Origin: Temnopleurus reevesii
Lineage: Eukaryota; Echinodermata; Echinoidea; Temnopleuroida; Temnopleuridae
Reading direction: 5' to 3'
NCBI GenBank assembly: GCA_036244855.1
Contig: BQKZ01007137.1
Coordinates: forward strand, 9,496 to 31,248
DNA length: 21,753 bases
The notes beneath the pieces were generated by a model that saw only the letters and a list, made by a program, of their open reading frames with translations, had not been told where the DNA came from and did not search any database. The translations under genes were made by a program, and so were the position numbers. This document shows, one piece after another, positions 7,757-18,612 of this stretch. The number at the start of each line of letters is the position of its first letter. Within the stretch, counting starts at the first letter, position 1.

Positions 7757-9437
7757 CTGTAATTAAAGAAAAACAACAGGAAACTAGGATAAGAACTCGT
7801 TGAAAATACTTTCTGGAATTATGTATTATATATCCTTGCATGTACTGAATGTAAATCCCAAATCGAAATAACCAAATATAATTTCTACTGAATCTTTTTT
7901 TTAACTACACCTTCATTTAATCCTTTTTTCATACCAAATAACCACTTATTACTAAAATAAAAATAGTTCTAAGAATACATACAATTTAAGACGACAGGAA
8001 AACAAATATTCCACATTTTATAGAAATACTATATCAGTGAAGATGCGACAAGACAGAGAACTAAAGCAATAACTTTTTTTGTATATAATACAACATTTGT
8101 GAATGAAAAAAAGGTATCCTAAGAAACAAACTGTTAAGAATGTTGCAGAGAATACAGCTTGGACAAACTGCTATGAAAAGTATTAAATATGCTGCAGGAT
8201 AGACCTAATAGAAAAAATATAATATAAAAGTCGACACTGATGGCAAAAGGAAAATATTAATAAGGAGTAAAGATTTAAAAGAAAATCACATAAATACATA
8301 TACATTATAACCAGTCACTGTGTATCTGTACTTGTCAAGCCCCAAATAGTAAATTGTGCAATCATTCAGCAATGAGGTGCTTTGCTTAATATCAAATACT
8401 GCCCTCTCAAGCCTAAAAGTTTACAATGTGTATGTTTTACCCTAAATGTAAAGTGTGACAGTACATTGTTTACAGGATGAGTTCTCAAACTGTCATACGC
8501 TCTTTATTTGGTCATTTATTTTTGCTTGTATAATTCATATCATCATTCATATTCATTTTTGATCATTTATGTTTGTCAGTAGTGAAACATATATCGATAG
8601 AATCCAATTCCTTTTACATAATTTTGGTGTGTTTTTATTTTAAAAATTTACAATAATTTTCAAGTTGGCATTTTTTTAAAGGAAATATCAAAATGTTATA
8701 ACATAATTATGAATAAAATCATGTTTAGACAAACTAAACGCATAATCAAAGCACACACAAGTATCATCTGCTTATGGAATAAGGGTTCCTCCGTGCGTTA
8801 TATAGGGGACATCAGCATTAGATAGGGCAAGCATTGTACATGTGCATAATTTGTGTTGGCCTCCTAATACTGAAAAGGGTAAAGAGCAGTTTCTATAGGG
8901 AAAGTGTGCAAGCAGCATCAATGTGCAGCTAATATTCAAATCCAACATGTGTTGCTTGTTTCCCCTCCTAGCAACCCCCATCTGAAGGACAGGAATTTGA
9001 TTGCAGCAATCGAGGGATGGGGAAGATGATCATCAAATGATTCATGACACAACAGGAAATCATTTGTTTGAGTTCTCACTTCTTACTCACACTCATCAAG
9101 ATTTCCTATACAGGAACCACATGTATGGATTGTGGACTGCCAAGAGGGGTAGAAGCTAGTCTCAAAACAAAAACACGATTTACACAATTATTTATTGGGA
9201 GTACTGTATTTGGTGGAAATAGTCTAGTGCAACTGCCAAATGTTGCCTACACTGACAGCCTCACAGATAGTCTCACTAGACTCCCTTTAAGATACAGTTA
9301 ATCAAATTAGAGGGCAATGCTCAATACATTGCATGAAAATGGTCTGTACTTGTAGACTACAGAAGGTAGGGTTCAGGAGAAATAGGTTTGGGAGGGATGG
9401 TAACTTCCCGTTCCCGTTTCTTTATACTAATCAATGT

Positions 9438-9466
9438 TATGTCACTGTATTTGGCACAGTGACATA
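9438..9466. repeat. Perfect 11-bp stem hairpin
   Basis: TATGTCACTGT and its exact reverse complement ACAGTGACATA flank the 7-nt loop ATTTGGC. It is too short for a microRNA precursor and lies in the middle of the intron upstream of the giant exon. Its role is unknown. Confidence 0.65.
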
Positions 9467-10810
9467 GACTTTTACATATCAAACAAAAATAATTTCAAAC
9501 AATACTTGATTATTCCTCATAGCTTTTGCTTTCAATTAACATATTTTGAACCTTCAGTATGCATGCTATTTGAAATACCATTGGATAGGCAATTTTCAAT
9601 GACAACCAATATCATGAGGGACTCAGGTTTGGACGATTTAACTCTCACCTTTCTAATGTAACAAAATTGTGAGAGAAACGTCTACTATTTTGTATTCTGC
9701 TCAAGGAAAGTGTGGATAAGAAAGGTGTATCCTCATTTACGTTTTTTTTTTCAAGTAATAAATATCAAAATTAGAGATTTTTAAAATCCTGGCTCACTCT
9801 TCTGAAAAATACATAATCAAAATGTGAAGAGTAAAACAAAAAGATAGAGGCATATTGCAGCAAGTAATAAAAGAAAACAACAAAGCGTTTGGATAATGAG
9901 CAGAAATTCTTATGGCAAAATTAATAAAAGACTGAGCCAAACACTAAAATATTTACAGGTGAAAGCATTGCAAGGCAGGAGGAAAGAATTGCAGAGAATA
10001 ATTAGCCTAGTTATTGATGGTAAATCAACATCTAGTTAAACATACCATAGGGGCCCATGATACTTGTTTAATGGGCTATGCAATGTTAGTTTATGTGTAT
10101 GAGTATAAATTTGAATGACAAGTGTTAAAAACAATAAAGAAATGTTTAATATGTGTAGAAAATATTTTAAGTAACATTATAATTGGAGAGTTCAATGGAA
10201 GAAGTCCCTAATTCTAACCAAACCTAATGAACCAGCCACATGTATGTACATGCAGCAAGGGCATAGCATGGAACAGCTAATGATATTCAAGTTGGGATAT
10301 TTTGTTCTGTATTAATGGTTAAATCCCATTTAATACAAGGGAAAGGCAATAAATGTTGATTTGACTCAGGCATTTCTACAATTACTTCATGTCCTGATTA
10401 TAATGGTTTTTTTTTCTAAGTTATCAAACAACCATTGGATTGTCAATCTGAAACATATCGTAAGCAGAATCTAAATTTAAAATTTTCAACTTTCAAGCAG
10501 AATGCAGTCTAGATATTAGTGTGTTACCAGTAAATATGTTTTTCACCTTATGAACGTAATGAATTTGTAATGTTTCAATAAACTCCCAAACGAGGAGAGA
10601 GAACATTTAAAGGTAAACATTTATTTATTGAATTCAATCAAATGATGGTGTTAATATGTGACATTACTGCAATGTTGAGTGTTCATCAACATTCTAACCT
10701 ATTTTCTGAATGCATACCAAGGATCTTATTCATAAGTGTATATCTTGGGTTTGTTACATTTAAACTTGCCATTTATTACAAGCTGCAGGTCATTGGAGCT
10801 GACCGATGAA

Positions 10811-11108
10811 AACTATCAAAGCATGCACATTTCCTTACACGTACAGATTTACCATTGATTTGCAATCAAGTGGAGCTTTTTAGCAACACCCCATAGTCTT
10901 CATAACTCTGCCCCCATCCAGAGTTTGCTCATTAATCACTTCATCACCTGATCAATGAAAGCCAAGATAGTATATGCATCTCCTTACATGTGCAAATGTT
11001 TCAATTTGCCACTGATTTGCAATTCAGTGCAACTTTCAAGCAACACCCCCATAGTCTTGATAACTCTGCCCCATCCAGAGTTTGCTCATCAATCACTTCA
11101 TCATCTTA
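10811..11108. repeat. Tandem duplication of about 140 bp, two diverged copies
   Basis: Copy one (about 10811-10947) and copy two (about 10963-11108) align along their length. Shared blocks include TCCTTACA, GATTTGCAAT, AGCAACACCCC, ATAGTCTT and CCATCCAGAGTTTGCTCAT. The second copy ends at the donor of the 56-nt exon, so the first bases of that intron are repeat-derived. Parts (10846-10896 and 11002-11054) match in inverted orientation the interior of the element at 1317-1571. Confidence 0.75.
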
Positions 11109-11109
11109 C

Positions 11110-11165
11110 CTTGGATTCTTTCCTCTTGTCACTGTCACTACTTCTATATTCAGGTAAGGAGAAAT
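11110..11165 (-). CDS. Small coding exon: charged linker (56 nt)
   Basis: This 56-nt exon sits between the acceptor GCTTTTCAG|ATTTC and the donor ATCCAAG|GTAAGA. In the frame set by its neighbours (phase 1 in, phase 0 out) it encodes FSLPEYRSSDSDKRKESK, preceded by Asp from the split codon G|AT. It is strongly hydrophilic, like the exons on either side, and it joins the giant exon directly at a codon boundary (ESK then RLEVTMDQ). One of the other two frames is stopped by TGA and the third gives a different open peptide, so the choice of frame rests on phase agreement. The intron just after its donor is a copy of a local tandem repeat. Confidence 0.65.
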
Positions 11166-12863
11166 CTGAAAAGCAACAAGAAAAAAAAATCATCATTACC
11201 ATGACAAAATTGGAGACAAAACCAAACAGAACCCAAAGAAATGTTTATTTATATTATTGAAATATTTGGCTAAGACCCAAGCAAGTAACCAGGTAGTGTG
11301 AATCATAGAAATAAATATAGTTTTGAGTAATTAGAACCATGACAAGTAGGAATTTATGCAATCATTTTCAAGTTGATTTGATGGGTCTATTTAAAGTTTC
11401 CTCAACCTACATATACATTAAATGCCCACCTGTCATAAATGCCCTATATCTTAAGTTTTGGTAAGGTCAATTCAAGATAATATCACCGGATTTCCATAAA
11501 TATCATTATTTATAAACTTTCATACTTTGAATGCCTATAAAGAAAGTATTCTCTACACTTCCTGTGACTGGCAATTATTTTCATTAAACCAACTGAAATA
11601 TTTGTGGAGTGATAAATAGTGATCATCAGAAGGTTGATTGTTTTAAATGTTACCTCTGACCATCTTATTTACCACAACATGGAAACATCTTGTAATCTAT
11701 GCAAATCAAAACTCCCAATGAGTGCTCATCTTATGTCTTGAATTTGAGACTTTGTATGGTTATCAATAATAACAATTGTCATATCAATGTATAATAATAA
11801 AAAAATTGAAAAAGTGGAGACAATGGGGAAGGCAAGAGAGCCTTAGAAACTGTGAGATGTATAAAAACATTTTCTCAAATACATCTCACTCTCATTTAAG
11901 TCAACGATTCATGGACTTGCCTCATAATACAACAATAATCAGAAGCCTTGCTTTATTCCAGATCAGCGGTCAGACGAATAAAAACTTCTGTATTTGGCAT
12001 CTGTTATTTGACATGGAGGATATTCATTCAAATAAGCATGCTTCGTACCGATAGCACTCGTTATGACATCTTTTATTGTAAAGCAATAAATAAAATATTG
12101 AATATGCTATGAATTCTGAATATTTGAAATTCATAACTTCTACAATAAAAATAAACATATATATAACTTCCTCCCTATAATCCAATTCAAGCTCTCAACA
12201 CTAACTTGCTGGACAGGAACCAGCTATTTTGTATTCTAATTTCAGAACACACTCACTAATTGATAATCAAACACCCGCTCCCCATAGGCAATTTGCTCAT
12301 ATCCTTCCTGGGTTAATGATATACACGATTAGCAAATGACCCTTTATTGTCACTTCTTTTTTGGAATCACAAACTTATTTAAGTTTGGTTTTCAATTAGT
12401 ATTAGACATTTTCACCCGAGAGTCCATATCACTTACCGTATTCAAATGATATGGAAATGCCTCAAATAGTGATTGCTTATAATCCTTTTTAATTTCTTGC
12501 ATGTTTATATGTTATGTTTTTTCTCTTGTGCATAATGCTTTAATATTTTAATGTTCTTCAATAACTTTCTCCATGATAAGTAAATCTTTATTTGTTTTAT
12601 GCCTACTGTTGTATTGTAAAGCAAGTCAATGAAAGGTTGATTTAAATGAGAGTTAAATCTATTTTAGAATTATTAAGTATGTCAAGATGCACTAATCCTT
12701 TAATAAACTGCATCGAAATGGAACAAAATGTCATGATCACATTTTTAGGAATGCAAAAATTTGATGGAAATATATAGCAGAATTGTAACTGTTCCACTTC
12801 ATTTTCTAAGAATATATCTAACTCTATCCCATGCAACAGTACTTTTGTTCTCACTACCTCTAC
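11166..12863 (-). other. Intron between the acidic exon and the 56-nt exon
   Basis: This 1.7-kb AT-rich intron is bounded by AAAG|GTAGAG and CTTTTCAG. It contains no recognised repeat and no convincing gene. One candidate alternative first exon (12437-12502) is listed separately at low confidence. The rest shows nothing I can name. Confidence 0.6.
12437..12502 (-). CDS. Candidate alternative first coding exon (weak)
   Basis: An ATG (AACATGC context) opens a 22-codon frame, MQEIKKDYKQSLF then EAFPYHLNT, ending at a perfect GTAAGT donor in phase 0. An in-frame TAA lies four codons upstream of the ATG. The phase would allow direct splicing to the giant exon at 7756 (phase 0), skipping the 56-nt exon, which needs phase 1. 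There is no good acceptor upstream, so it would have to be a 5' exon of a shorter isoform. GTAAGT occurs several times by chance in a window this size, so support is slight. Confidence 0.2.
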
Positions 12864-13050
12864 CTTTGCTAGAAGCATTTGATCCACACGACATTGCTGA
12901 AGGCGACATCGACCCGACATCACCCTTCTCCTCCTCATCGTCCTCCTCATCATCCACTTCACAGTCAGGCACCTTCTCATAGCACGGTTCCACTTCAGGA
13001 GATGATGCCTGCTGTTTTGACCGAAGATATTTCATCTCGGCCTCACAGTC
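12864..13050 (-). CDS. Coding exon: acidic linker after PDZ domain 1
   Basis: This 187-nt exon has the acceptor CTTTCATTCTAATAG|GAC and the donor AGCAAAG|GTAGAG (phase 0 in, phase 1 out). The 62 codons start DCEAEMKYLRSKQQ and contain the acidic run DDEEDDEEEKGD, then the Ser-rich SMSPSAMSCGSNASSK. No fold is recognisable. It looks like a flexible, highly charged linker of the sort found between PDZ modules, with likely CK2-type and proline-directed phosphorylation sites. The final G joins AT of the next exon to form GAT (Asp). The open frame runs beyond the donor into RGRGSENK-like sequence, so an alternative donor a few codons downstream (GAG|GTAGTG) cannot be excluded. A SINE lies in the intron about 120 bases upstream of the acceptor. 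Confidence 0.75.
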
Positions 13051-13172
13051 CTATTAGAATGAAAGAGAAAAGGGAAGAAAGTTAATACAATAATCAATGA
13101 AAGTAATATTTCATCTTTTTATCTACTCACCATCCTTTCTTTAGCTTTGTCCTTTTTAGGAATAACATGAAT

Positions 13173-13209
<37 letters not shown>

Positions 13210-13490
13210 GTGGCTACTTGTATAGCGCACAGGTCCACCTTATCAGTGCTCATGGCGCTGAAAGCTTTACACTCACTATTACCCGGCTCTAGCTGGCAGC
13301 CATTACGGCGTTCCGCATTACAAGCAATTTCTTCCTGCCGTCCCAATTCACCTCACCTGGGTTGAGTGCAGCACAATGTGGATGAATTTCTTGCTGAAGG
13401 AAATTAACGCCATGGGTGGGACTTGAACCTACAACCCTCTGGTTGAAAGGCGAGAGTCCTTTCATTTCCTACTTATGATCCACCCATCTT
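13173..13490 (-). mobile_element. tRNA-derived SINE with AAT/ATT microsatellite tail
   Basis: Read on the minus strand, this element starts with a tRNA-like head: an anticodon-arm-like segment, CTCTCGCCTTTCAACCAGAG, then GGTTGTAGGTTCAAGTCCC, which contains a good RNA polymerase III B box (GGTTCAAGTCC, 13419-13429). The A box region upstream looks degraded. A GC-richer body follows (CACCCATGGCG, AACCCAGGTGAGGTGAATTG, GTAATGGCTGCCAGC, GCGCTATACAAGTAGCC) and ends in an ATT repeat, which is the plus-strand ATA run at 13174-13208. tRNA-headed SINEs with this tail are common in echinoderms and other marine invertebrates. It lies in the same orientation as the host gene, about 120 bases upstream of the acidic exon's acceptor. 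I could not delimit target-site duplications. Confidence 0.85.
13174..13208. repeat. ATA/TAA microsatellite (SINE tail)
   Basis: About eleven uninterrupted copies of the trinucleotide ATA (ATT on the minus strand) form the 3' tail of the adjacent SINE. Length is probably polymorphic. Confidence 0.95.
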
Positions 13491-14796
13491 CCATAATTAT
13501 TAACACCATCATGGAAACATAATTTGACTGAAAAGCTTTATAAACTTTCATTAGTGAATTTGAATAGACTTACAAATCTTCTGGTTGACAGTTATCATTA
13601 AACCTTAATGGTGTATTGTGTTTAAAAATTGAACTATCATTATCACTTTTTCATGAAAATTAGCTGAAAGTTCAAATAATTTGATATGAATGCGATTCAG
13701 GTTTACCTTTCTGAGATTTCAGGTCATATCCATCGCATTTATTAATATTCAGAACATGAAAACATGTTTAATAAAAAATGTTGCTACAGAAAAAACAGAA
13801 AAATCACTATATTCTAATATTCTCTTCTTATTCATAAATAATCTGTACCCTAACATAGAAAACATGTCTCACAAAATAATAATTCTTTAAGGATAATCTA
13901 AATGAACTGAATATTGCATTGGTTACAACACAGTCAGCTAACAAGTATTTGGTCTATAATTTAAAATAATTTAAAATTAAAGAATTTTCATTTAAAATCA
14001 TATTTGACAACACACAATTATCACCATATTATCAATGAAACCCATGCACATCAAACCAGGGAAATCACATGTTTTACAGGAATTGTACCAATTCACCAAT
14101 GAAGAACACTCCAAATACATCAAATACAGGGATATATTAATTACACCTGATTATACATGACCTGAAAACATATACATAGTCATGCTAAGTATATTTTAAC
14201 ATAACTGTACGAAAAGGAAGGTGGGAGCAATATCAACCTCTAACTGATTTCCTTTTCCACTGCAAAATGAAATGAGGGCTTCTTTGCATAAAACATTGTG
14301 CAATAAAAACTAAGACTGGCAAACTTTTTCCCTGAGCATTTCCCCCTAAAGTAAAGTCTATGACAGAATTGTTTTTTCCAGAATTTTCCATAGCAAAAGT
14401 TTCATGCCCAGGGTAACTGGGGAGGTTTTAGAAAAGCCTAAGGATCTAGCTGAAAGTTCACAGCAAATCCCACAGGAATATGCGATACAATATTCCATAA
14501 AGTAGAATTCCAGTACATGAAGTTTAACTAAAAATAGTTTCAAGCAATGAGGCCCTTGTTGGTAACATAATTTAATGTACGAAATTCTCCCTGGAATTCC
14601 CAAAGGCTTCACACTTTACAAAAAAACGGGAGCATTTAATGTGGATAGGAAGAGTATAAATATCAATACCTTGCAGGCGCACAGGGGAACACATACAAAA
14701 CCTACACCATATAACCTTTCTTTAGGTTAGTGAGGGGAAAGGCTGCAAACAAAACCTTAGGTTTGGGGAAACTGGTGAATTTCACGAGGAACTTAC

Positions 14797-14808
14797 CAAC
14801 TTAGTCAG
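14797..14808 (-). CDS. Possible 12-nt microexon (LTKL)
   Basis: On the minus strand a good acceptor (TTCACCTTACACCCAG) is followed after only 12 nt, CTGACTAAGTTG, by a perfect GTAAGT donor. The microexon would be phase 0 at both ends and would insert Leu-Thr-Lys-Leu between the phase-0 end of the PDZ1 exon and the phase-0 start of the acidic exon without disturbing the frame. A 12-nt pair can arise by chance in several kilobases of intron, and nothing but splice-site quality and phase supports it. It may be optional or not used at all. Confidence 0.25.
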
Positions 14809-15458
14809 CTGGGTGTAAGGTGAACATAAATGTAATATAATGAGATATATCTCTGGAATCGTAAAACACCATCAACATTATACACTAACCACATCTGCTT
14901 AAAATTGTGTAAAACTTTAACTATTCTTTATCAATTGATGAGTCAAATGGTAGATGAAAGAGCTCCCTGTAAGTACACATTACACATAAGTAAAAATATT
15001 TCCTTTTAAGACAATATTACAATATTACCATAATATCCCCTGTAATCTGATAGAATTGAAGGATCACTTGAAAAGGCTCAATTGCTTCCTCTCCTTCCTC
15101 CTCCATGTTGAAGATGAACGTGTTTTCACAAATTGTAGAAACCTCAAAATCATTTAACCAAATGCTTACATCACAATCAAATCCATGGCTAATTATCATG
15201 CAGAATTTTCACTTTATCCAAGAAGTACTCATAAAATGCAAAATCCATACAACACAAGTAAGAATTCAAGGTGATAGTTATCTCTAAAAACATATTGATT
15301 AAAAGATTCTTCCTACTTTTTCTAGACTGGTTTCTACTCCTTGAAATTAGCAATAAATAGAAAGAAAGACCATAACTAATGAAATAAGCCATGTGAATCC
15401 TTCTTGAACAGTTTAGTATTATTGACAATATTGATCTTATGTCACTTTCATTTGAGGT

Positions 15459-15502
15459 CACCTTTAATCCCCTTTAATCCATTTTAATCCCTTTTAATCC
15501 AC
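15459..15502. repeat. Minisatellite, four copies of an 11-bp unit
   Basis: Four near-identical copies of an 11-bp unit of the type CCTTTTAATCC are arranged head to tail, with single-base differences. It lies in the intron after PDZ domain 1. No function is apparent. Confidence 0.85.
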
Positions 15503-16270
15503 GGACAATGAAAAATTTCTTTGGTCAATCACACAAGTACAAAGTATTTTGTTTCTGTATTTACGAGATTGTTTGCAATGGCACCTAATGTATTGATTAA
15601 ATTTTGCTTTGCATTGTTTTCATTTCCTTTTCTTTCATAAGAATTCTCTGAAGACATACTTGAGAACAAGTGAGCTGTATTTATTTGAATTTAAACAATT
15701 TAAAGTTAGTGTTGATAAAGACCGTTTCCATTTGGACATGGTAAACAATTGTACATCATTTCACTGATTGGATTCAATAAATTTCTTTCAAATATCTATG
15801 AAAATTTTCTAAGAATATTTCAAGGAAAAGATGGGCAATTCTTGACATTGACTATCAAAGCAAATTAAGAATTACTGGGAGCACTATGAAATTTATATCA
15901 TACAAAAAACATTTGAACTTGAAAGCCCACTTCAAATTACGGATATTCATACCCGTTGCTGTGTTTCTGTGCATGATTTAAAAATGAATCATGTCTGTTT
16001 TACCCTTCATCCTAAATGTTTTCTTATATTTATCATGCACTAAGAATGTTTAGTTGAAATTATATAGTTTGAGGGGATTGGCTGGTACTATTTTCTGAAG
16101 GGCATAGCCTCACATCCAATAGTTCCAAAGTCCCTGTAAATGGAGAAGTCACACAGGGAATAATTGTAAAATTCAAGAATGAAATGAGAATAAATTTGCT
16201 GTAAAATAAGGCTTTCCCTGAATGGGTTATCATGTTTAAAGGATCTAATGGGCAAGTTTAGCCAACTTAC

Positions 16271-16403
16271 CAGGGCATTTGAGTAGCGAGCTATCTTGAG
16301 AGTGACTGGTCCAGGCTGTAAGTTCCCGAGAATCTTCTGAGCTTCTTGGAGACCAACATTCTTCAGACTTTGTCCATTGACGGCAAGAATTTGTGCTCCA
16401 ATG
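16271..16403 (-). CDS. Coding exon: C-terminal half of PDZ domain 1
   Basis: This 133-nt exon follows the acceptor CATGTTTAG|C and ends at the donor CCCTG|GTAAGT (phase 2 in, phase 0 out). It encodes IGAQILAVNGQSL, then KNVGLQEAQKILGNL, then QPGPVTLKIAR, the classic second half of a PDZ domain: the G-x-x-I-L-x-V-N-G turn, helix alpha-B and the final strand. Two details stand out. The usual Asp of the GDxIL motif is Ala (GAQIL). By my alignment the first alpha-B position, a His in class I PDZ domains, is Leu, which suggests a preference for non-class-I C-terminal ligands. The open frame continues past the donor for a further stretch, but the strong GTAAGT and the matching phase downstream argue that it is intron. 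Confidence 0.88.
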
Positions 16404-17567
16404 CTAAACATGACGATAAAGCATTAAAAAATTAATTAATCAGTTGTCTTTACACCTTGCTTACTGACAAATCAGTACTCCAGTAGCAAACACACAAAAT
16501 GGATCAAAATATCTTCTGTTTCCCAGCACAACATATAAGCATGAATAGGTGCGGCATGCTTCCGAGAGATTTGACCAAGACATTGAGATTTAATCTGCCA
16601 TTCACAGGCCACCTGCTAATGACAAAACAATGGATTGGTGAGCTAAGGCAATATCAGCCTACTTCTACATGACTAGAAGATTAAAATGACTGATTGGCTA
16701 TTAGACAAGAAACACAAAATGGATTTTGTTCATAACAGGTGAATTAACATTTGTTACTAAGGGCCCCCTTAGGTGACAGAACGTCCACTTGTTTCTATTG
16801 TATAAATCACATGTAAGAGCTGATCTAAACCACCCAAATTTTTTTTACACACTTTCACAATTTTAAAACTCTTTTAATATTCCTAGTTTGATCTGGCTCA
16901 TTAAAACAGGACAAAACCTATGAATTTTTATTAAAGAAACATATCTCATGCACTGAGAATTTCGAGATGAAATGATGGATTTTGAGGGGGCTGGCAGAGG
17001 GGAGAGGTTGAAAAATCCATAATTTCAACTGGGAATTCAAAGAATTGCATAGAATATTTTATTTATAACAGGCTGTACTGCATAAAAAAAGGAAATTATA
17101 CCTATGAACTATATCTATGAAAATTGAATAAAGTGTTCACTGTCACTTTATTACTGCACAGTGCGCTTGTATACATGTAGATGATATTTCTATTTTTACT
17201 GTTTGTAAGCACTAAACGCTGATTTTGAAGCCTACGATCTTCATAGCTTAGTTTATTTACACCATCAACCATTTAGGTAGCATTTCAAATCTGGCAGTTG
17301 AGAAGTTTTCAAATGAAAACTATGTTGAACAATGTGTTTGAAGTAAAAACTTATGTAAAATTTCTCCTCACTAAGAAATACAAACTGGAATGAAATGATT
17401 AATTAAAAAATTACATACATGGGTGCTAATTCATCTCTCACATGACATGGCATGTGGATTAATATGGATTATTTGATCCTTAGTTGACAGATCTGACTAG
17501 TATCTTTTTATCAATCAGGACATATGAATTTGGTTTCATCTACAAATTCAAGATTTATGTGCTATTT

Positions 17568-17619
17568 TAAGAATGACAGATTCACTTAAATTCTAAGAAT
17601 GACTGATTCACTTAAATAT
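17568..17619. repeat. Tandem duplication of a 26-bp unit
   Basis: Two adjacent copies begin TAAGAATGACAGATTCACTT and TAAGAATGACTGATTCACTT. They differ by one base in that block and again near the last positions. This is a recent small duplication in intron sequence. Confidence 0.85.
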
Positions 17620-18612
17620 GTAGGAGGGGGTAGTATCTGACATGATCTATTTTAAGATCATACATTATTACATGTGATGACTTGATGCAATTATCTCTTG
17701 TCTTGTTCCCTATATGTAACTAGTCTAGAATATTTGCATTTGAAGTGTGACTATCAATTAGCAACCACATTCTCTACTAATTATGTGAACATCAATATTT
17801 ACTTGTTTATTCATTAGCAGCTGCCTGAGATTCAATCAATGTCACTGTATTAAGGTTGGGGATAAAAGTCTTTTTCTATACAGGGAGTTAATTTTTCCCC
17901 ATATAAAAAAAAATCTTGGTGAAAGTTTGATAATAAACTAGTAATTCATTTCATCCCAAATCATCAATTTCATTTTTTCACCAAAAGAATATGGTAAATT
18001 CTATGTAAATTCTATAAACGGTTATGCTTGCTTTAATATTTATAATGCAAGAAAAGCAAATCAACCGATCAAAATTGCTGAAAAAAAAGCTTTCCTGTTT
18101 AATGCGCTTTGAATATTCTCGCTAAATCGGTCACAAAAATATAGCTGTCGATGATCAATTACATACATGAATTAGTCAATCGAAAGTATGACAGCTATAT
18201 GATTTATTCAATGTGACAATTGGTATTCTTTACGCCATTTTAATTCTTATCCCATCCATCCAAAATATCACAAAGCAATCATTCAAATCATGAAAAAAGG
18301 TATCATTTCATAATGAAAGATGTGACTTTATCAACAGGAATATATGCTGACCACTGTTATGCATTCATACACATCAACATTTCGTTGAAAGCAATCACGA
18401 AAATTAAGGTACATCACAAACAAATTCTTCTTCTTTGTTTACCTGGAAATTTTGCGTCATAAATTTTCAATTTCCAGTTTCATTTGAATATGAATTGAAT
18501 TCAAATTCAAATTGAATTCACTTTTGAAGCAAATATCTACTGCTCCATATAAAGACAGCTAGGGCCTCTGTTTTCCAGACAATGGGTTTATCCAAATGTA
18601 GAATATATCCAG

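Larger units (their letters stand above)
7757..11109 (-). other. Intron between the 56-nt exon and the giant exon
   Basis: This 3.35-kb intron runs from AAG|GTAAGA to TTTAATTACAG. No open frame with coding character was found on either strand; the ORFs of 69-101 codons around 8772-9661 and 10955-11260 have low-complexity or atypical translations. Within it are the hairpin at 9438-9466 and the tandem duplication at 10811-11108. An internal promoter for a short isoform starting at 7741 could lie here, but I see no recognisable promoter. Confidence 0.6.
13051..16270 (-). other. Intron between PDZ domain 1 and the acidic linker
   Basis: This 3.2-kb intron holds the SINE and microsatellite (13173-13490), the minisatellite (15459-15502) and the possible microexon (14797-14808). 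The rest is AT-rich with no convincing coding sequence. An open stretch near 15024-15134 with an acidic segment (MEEEGEEAIEPF) was considered and not called. Confidence 0.6.

Noticed and set aside
8772..9661. ORFs at 8772-8981 (-), 9044-9301 (+) and 9434-9661 (+)
   Set aside because: Short ORFs in intron sequence with no recognisable motifs, splice sites or coding bias.
13119..13346. 75-codon minus-strand ORF with a poly-isoleucine run
   Set aside because: It is simply translation of the SINE and its ATT microsatellite tail.
13400..13480. A functional tRNA gene at the tRNA-like head of the SINE
   Set aside because: The B box is present but the A box and acceptor stem are not recognisable, and the sequence runs on into a SINE body with a microsatellite tail.
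15017..15199. Minus-strand open stretch with acidic MEEEGEEAIEPF, ending near ATG|GTAATA, possibly a phase-0 exon between PDZ1 and the acidic linker
   Set aside because: The donor and the candidate acceptor (TGATTTTGAG) are both weak, the translation around the acidic part is hydrophobic and atypical of this protein, and the flanking exons already join in phase without it. It stays a remote possibility as an optional exon.
16088..16270. Extension of the PDZ1 exon open frame beyond 16271
   Set aside because: A strong GTAAGT donor ends the PDZ domain exactly after its last strand in phase 0, and the downstream translation loses the character of the protein.
18480..18530. AT-rich palindromic sequence around TTGAATTCAA, considered as a regulatory or mobile element end
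   Set aside because: Simple AATTC/AAATTC low-complexity repetition explains it; no matching partner or boundary was found.
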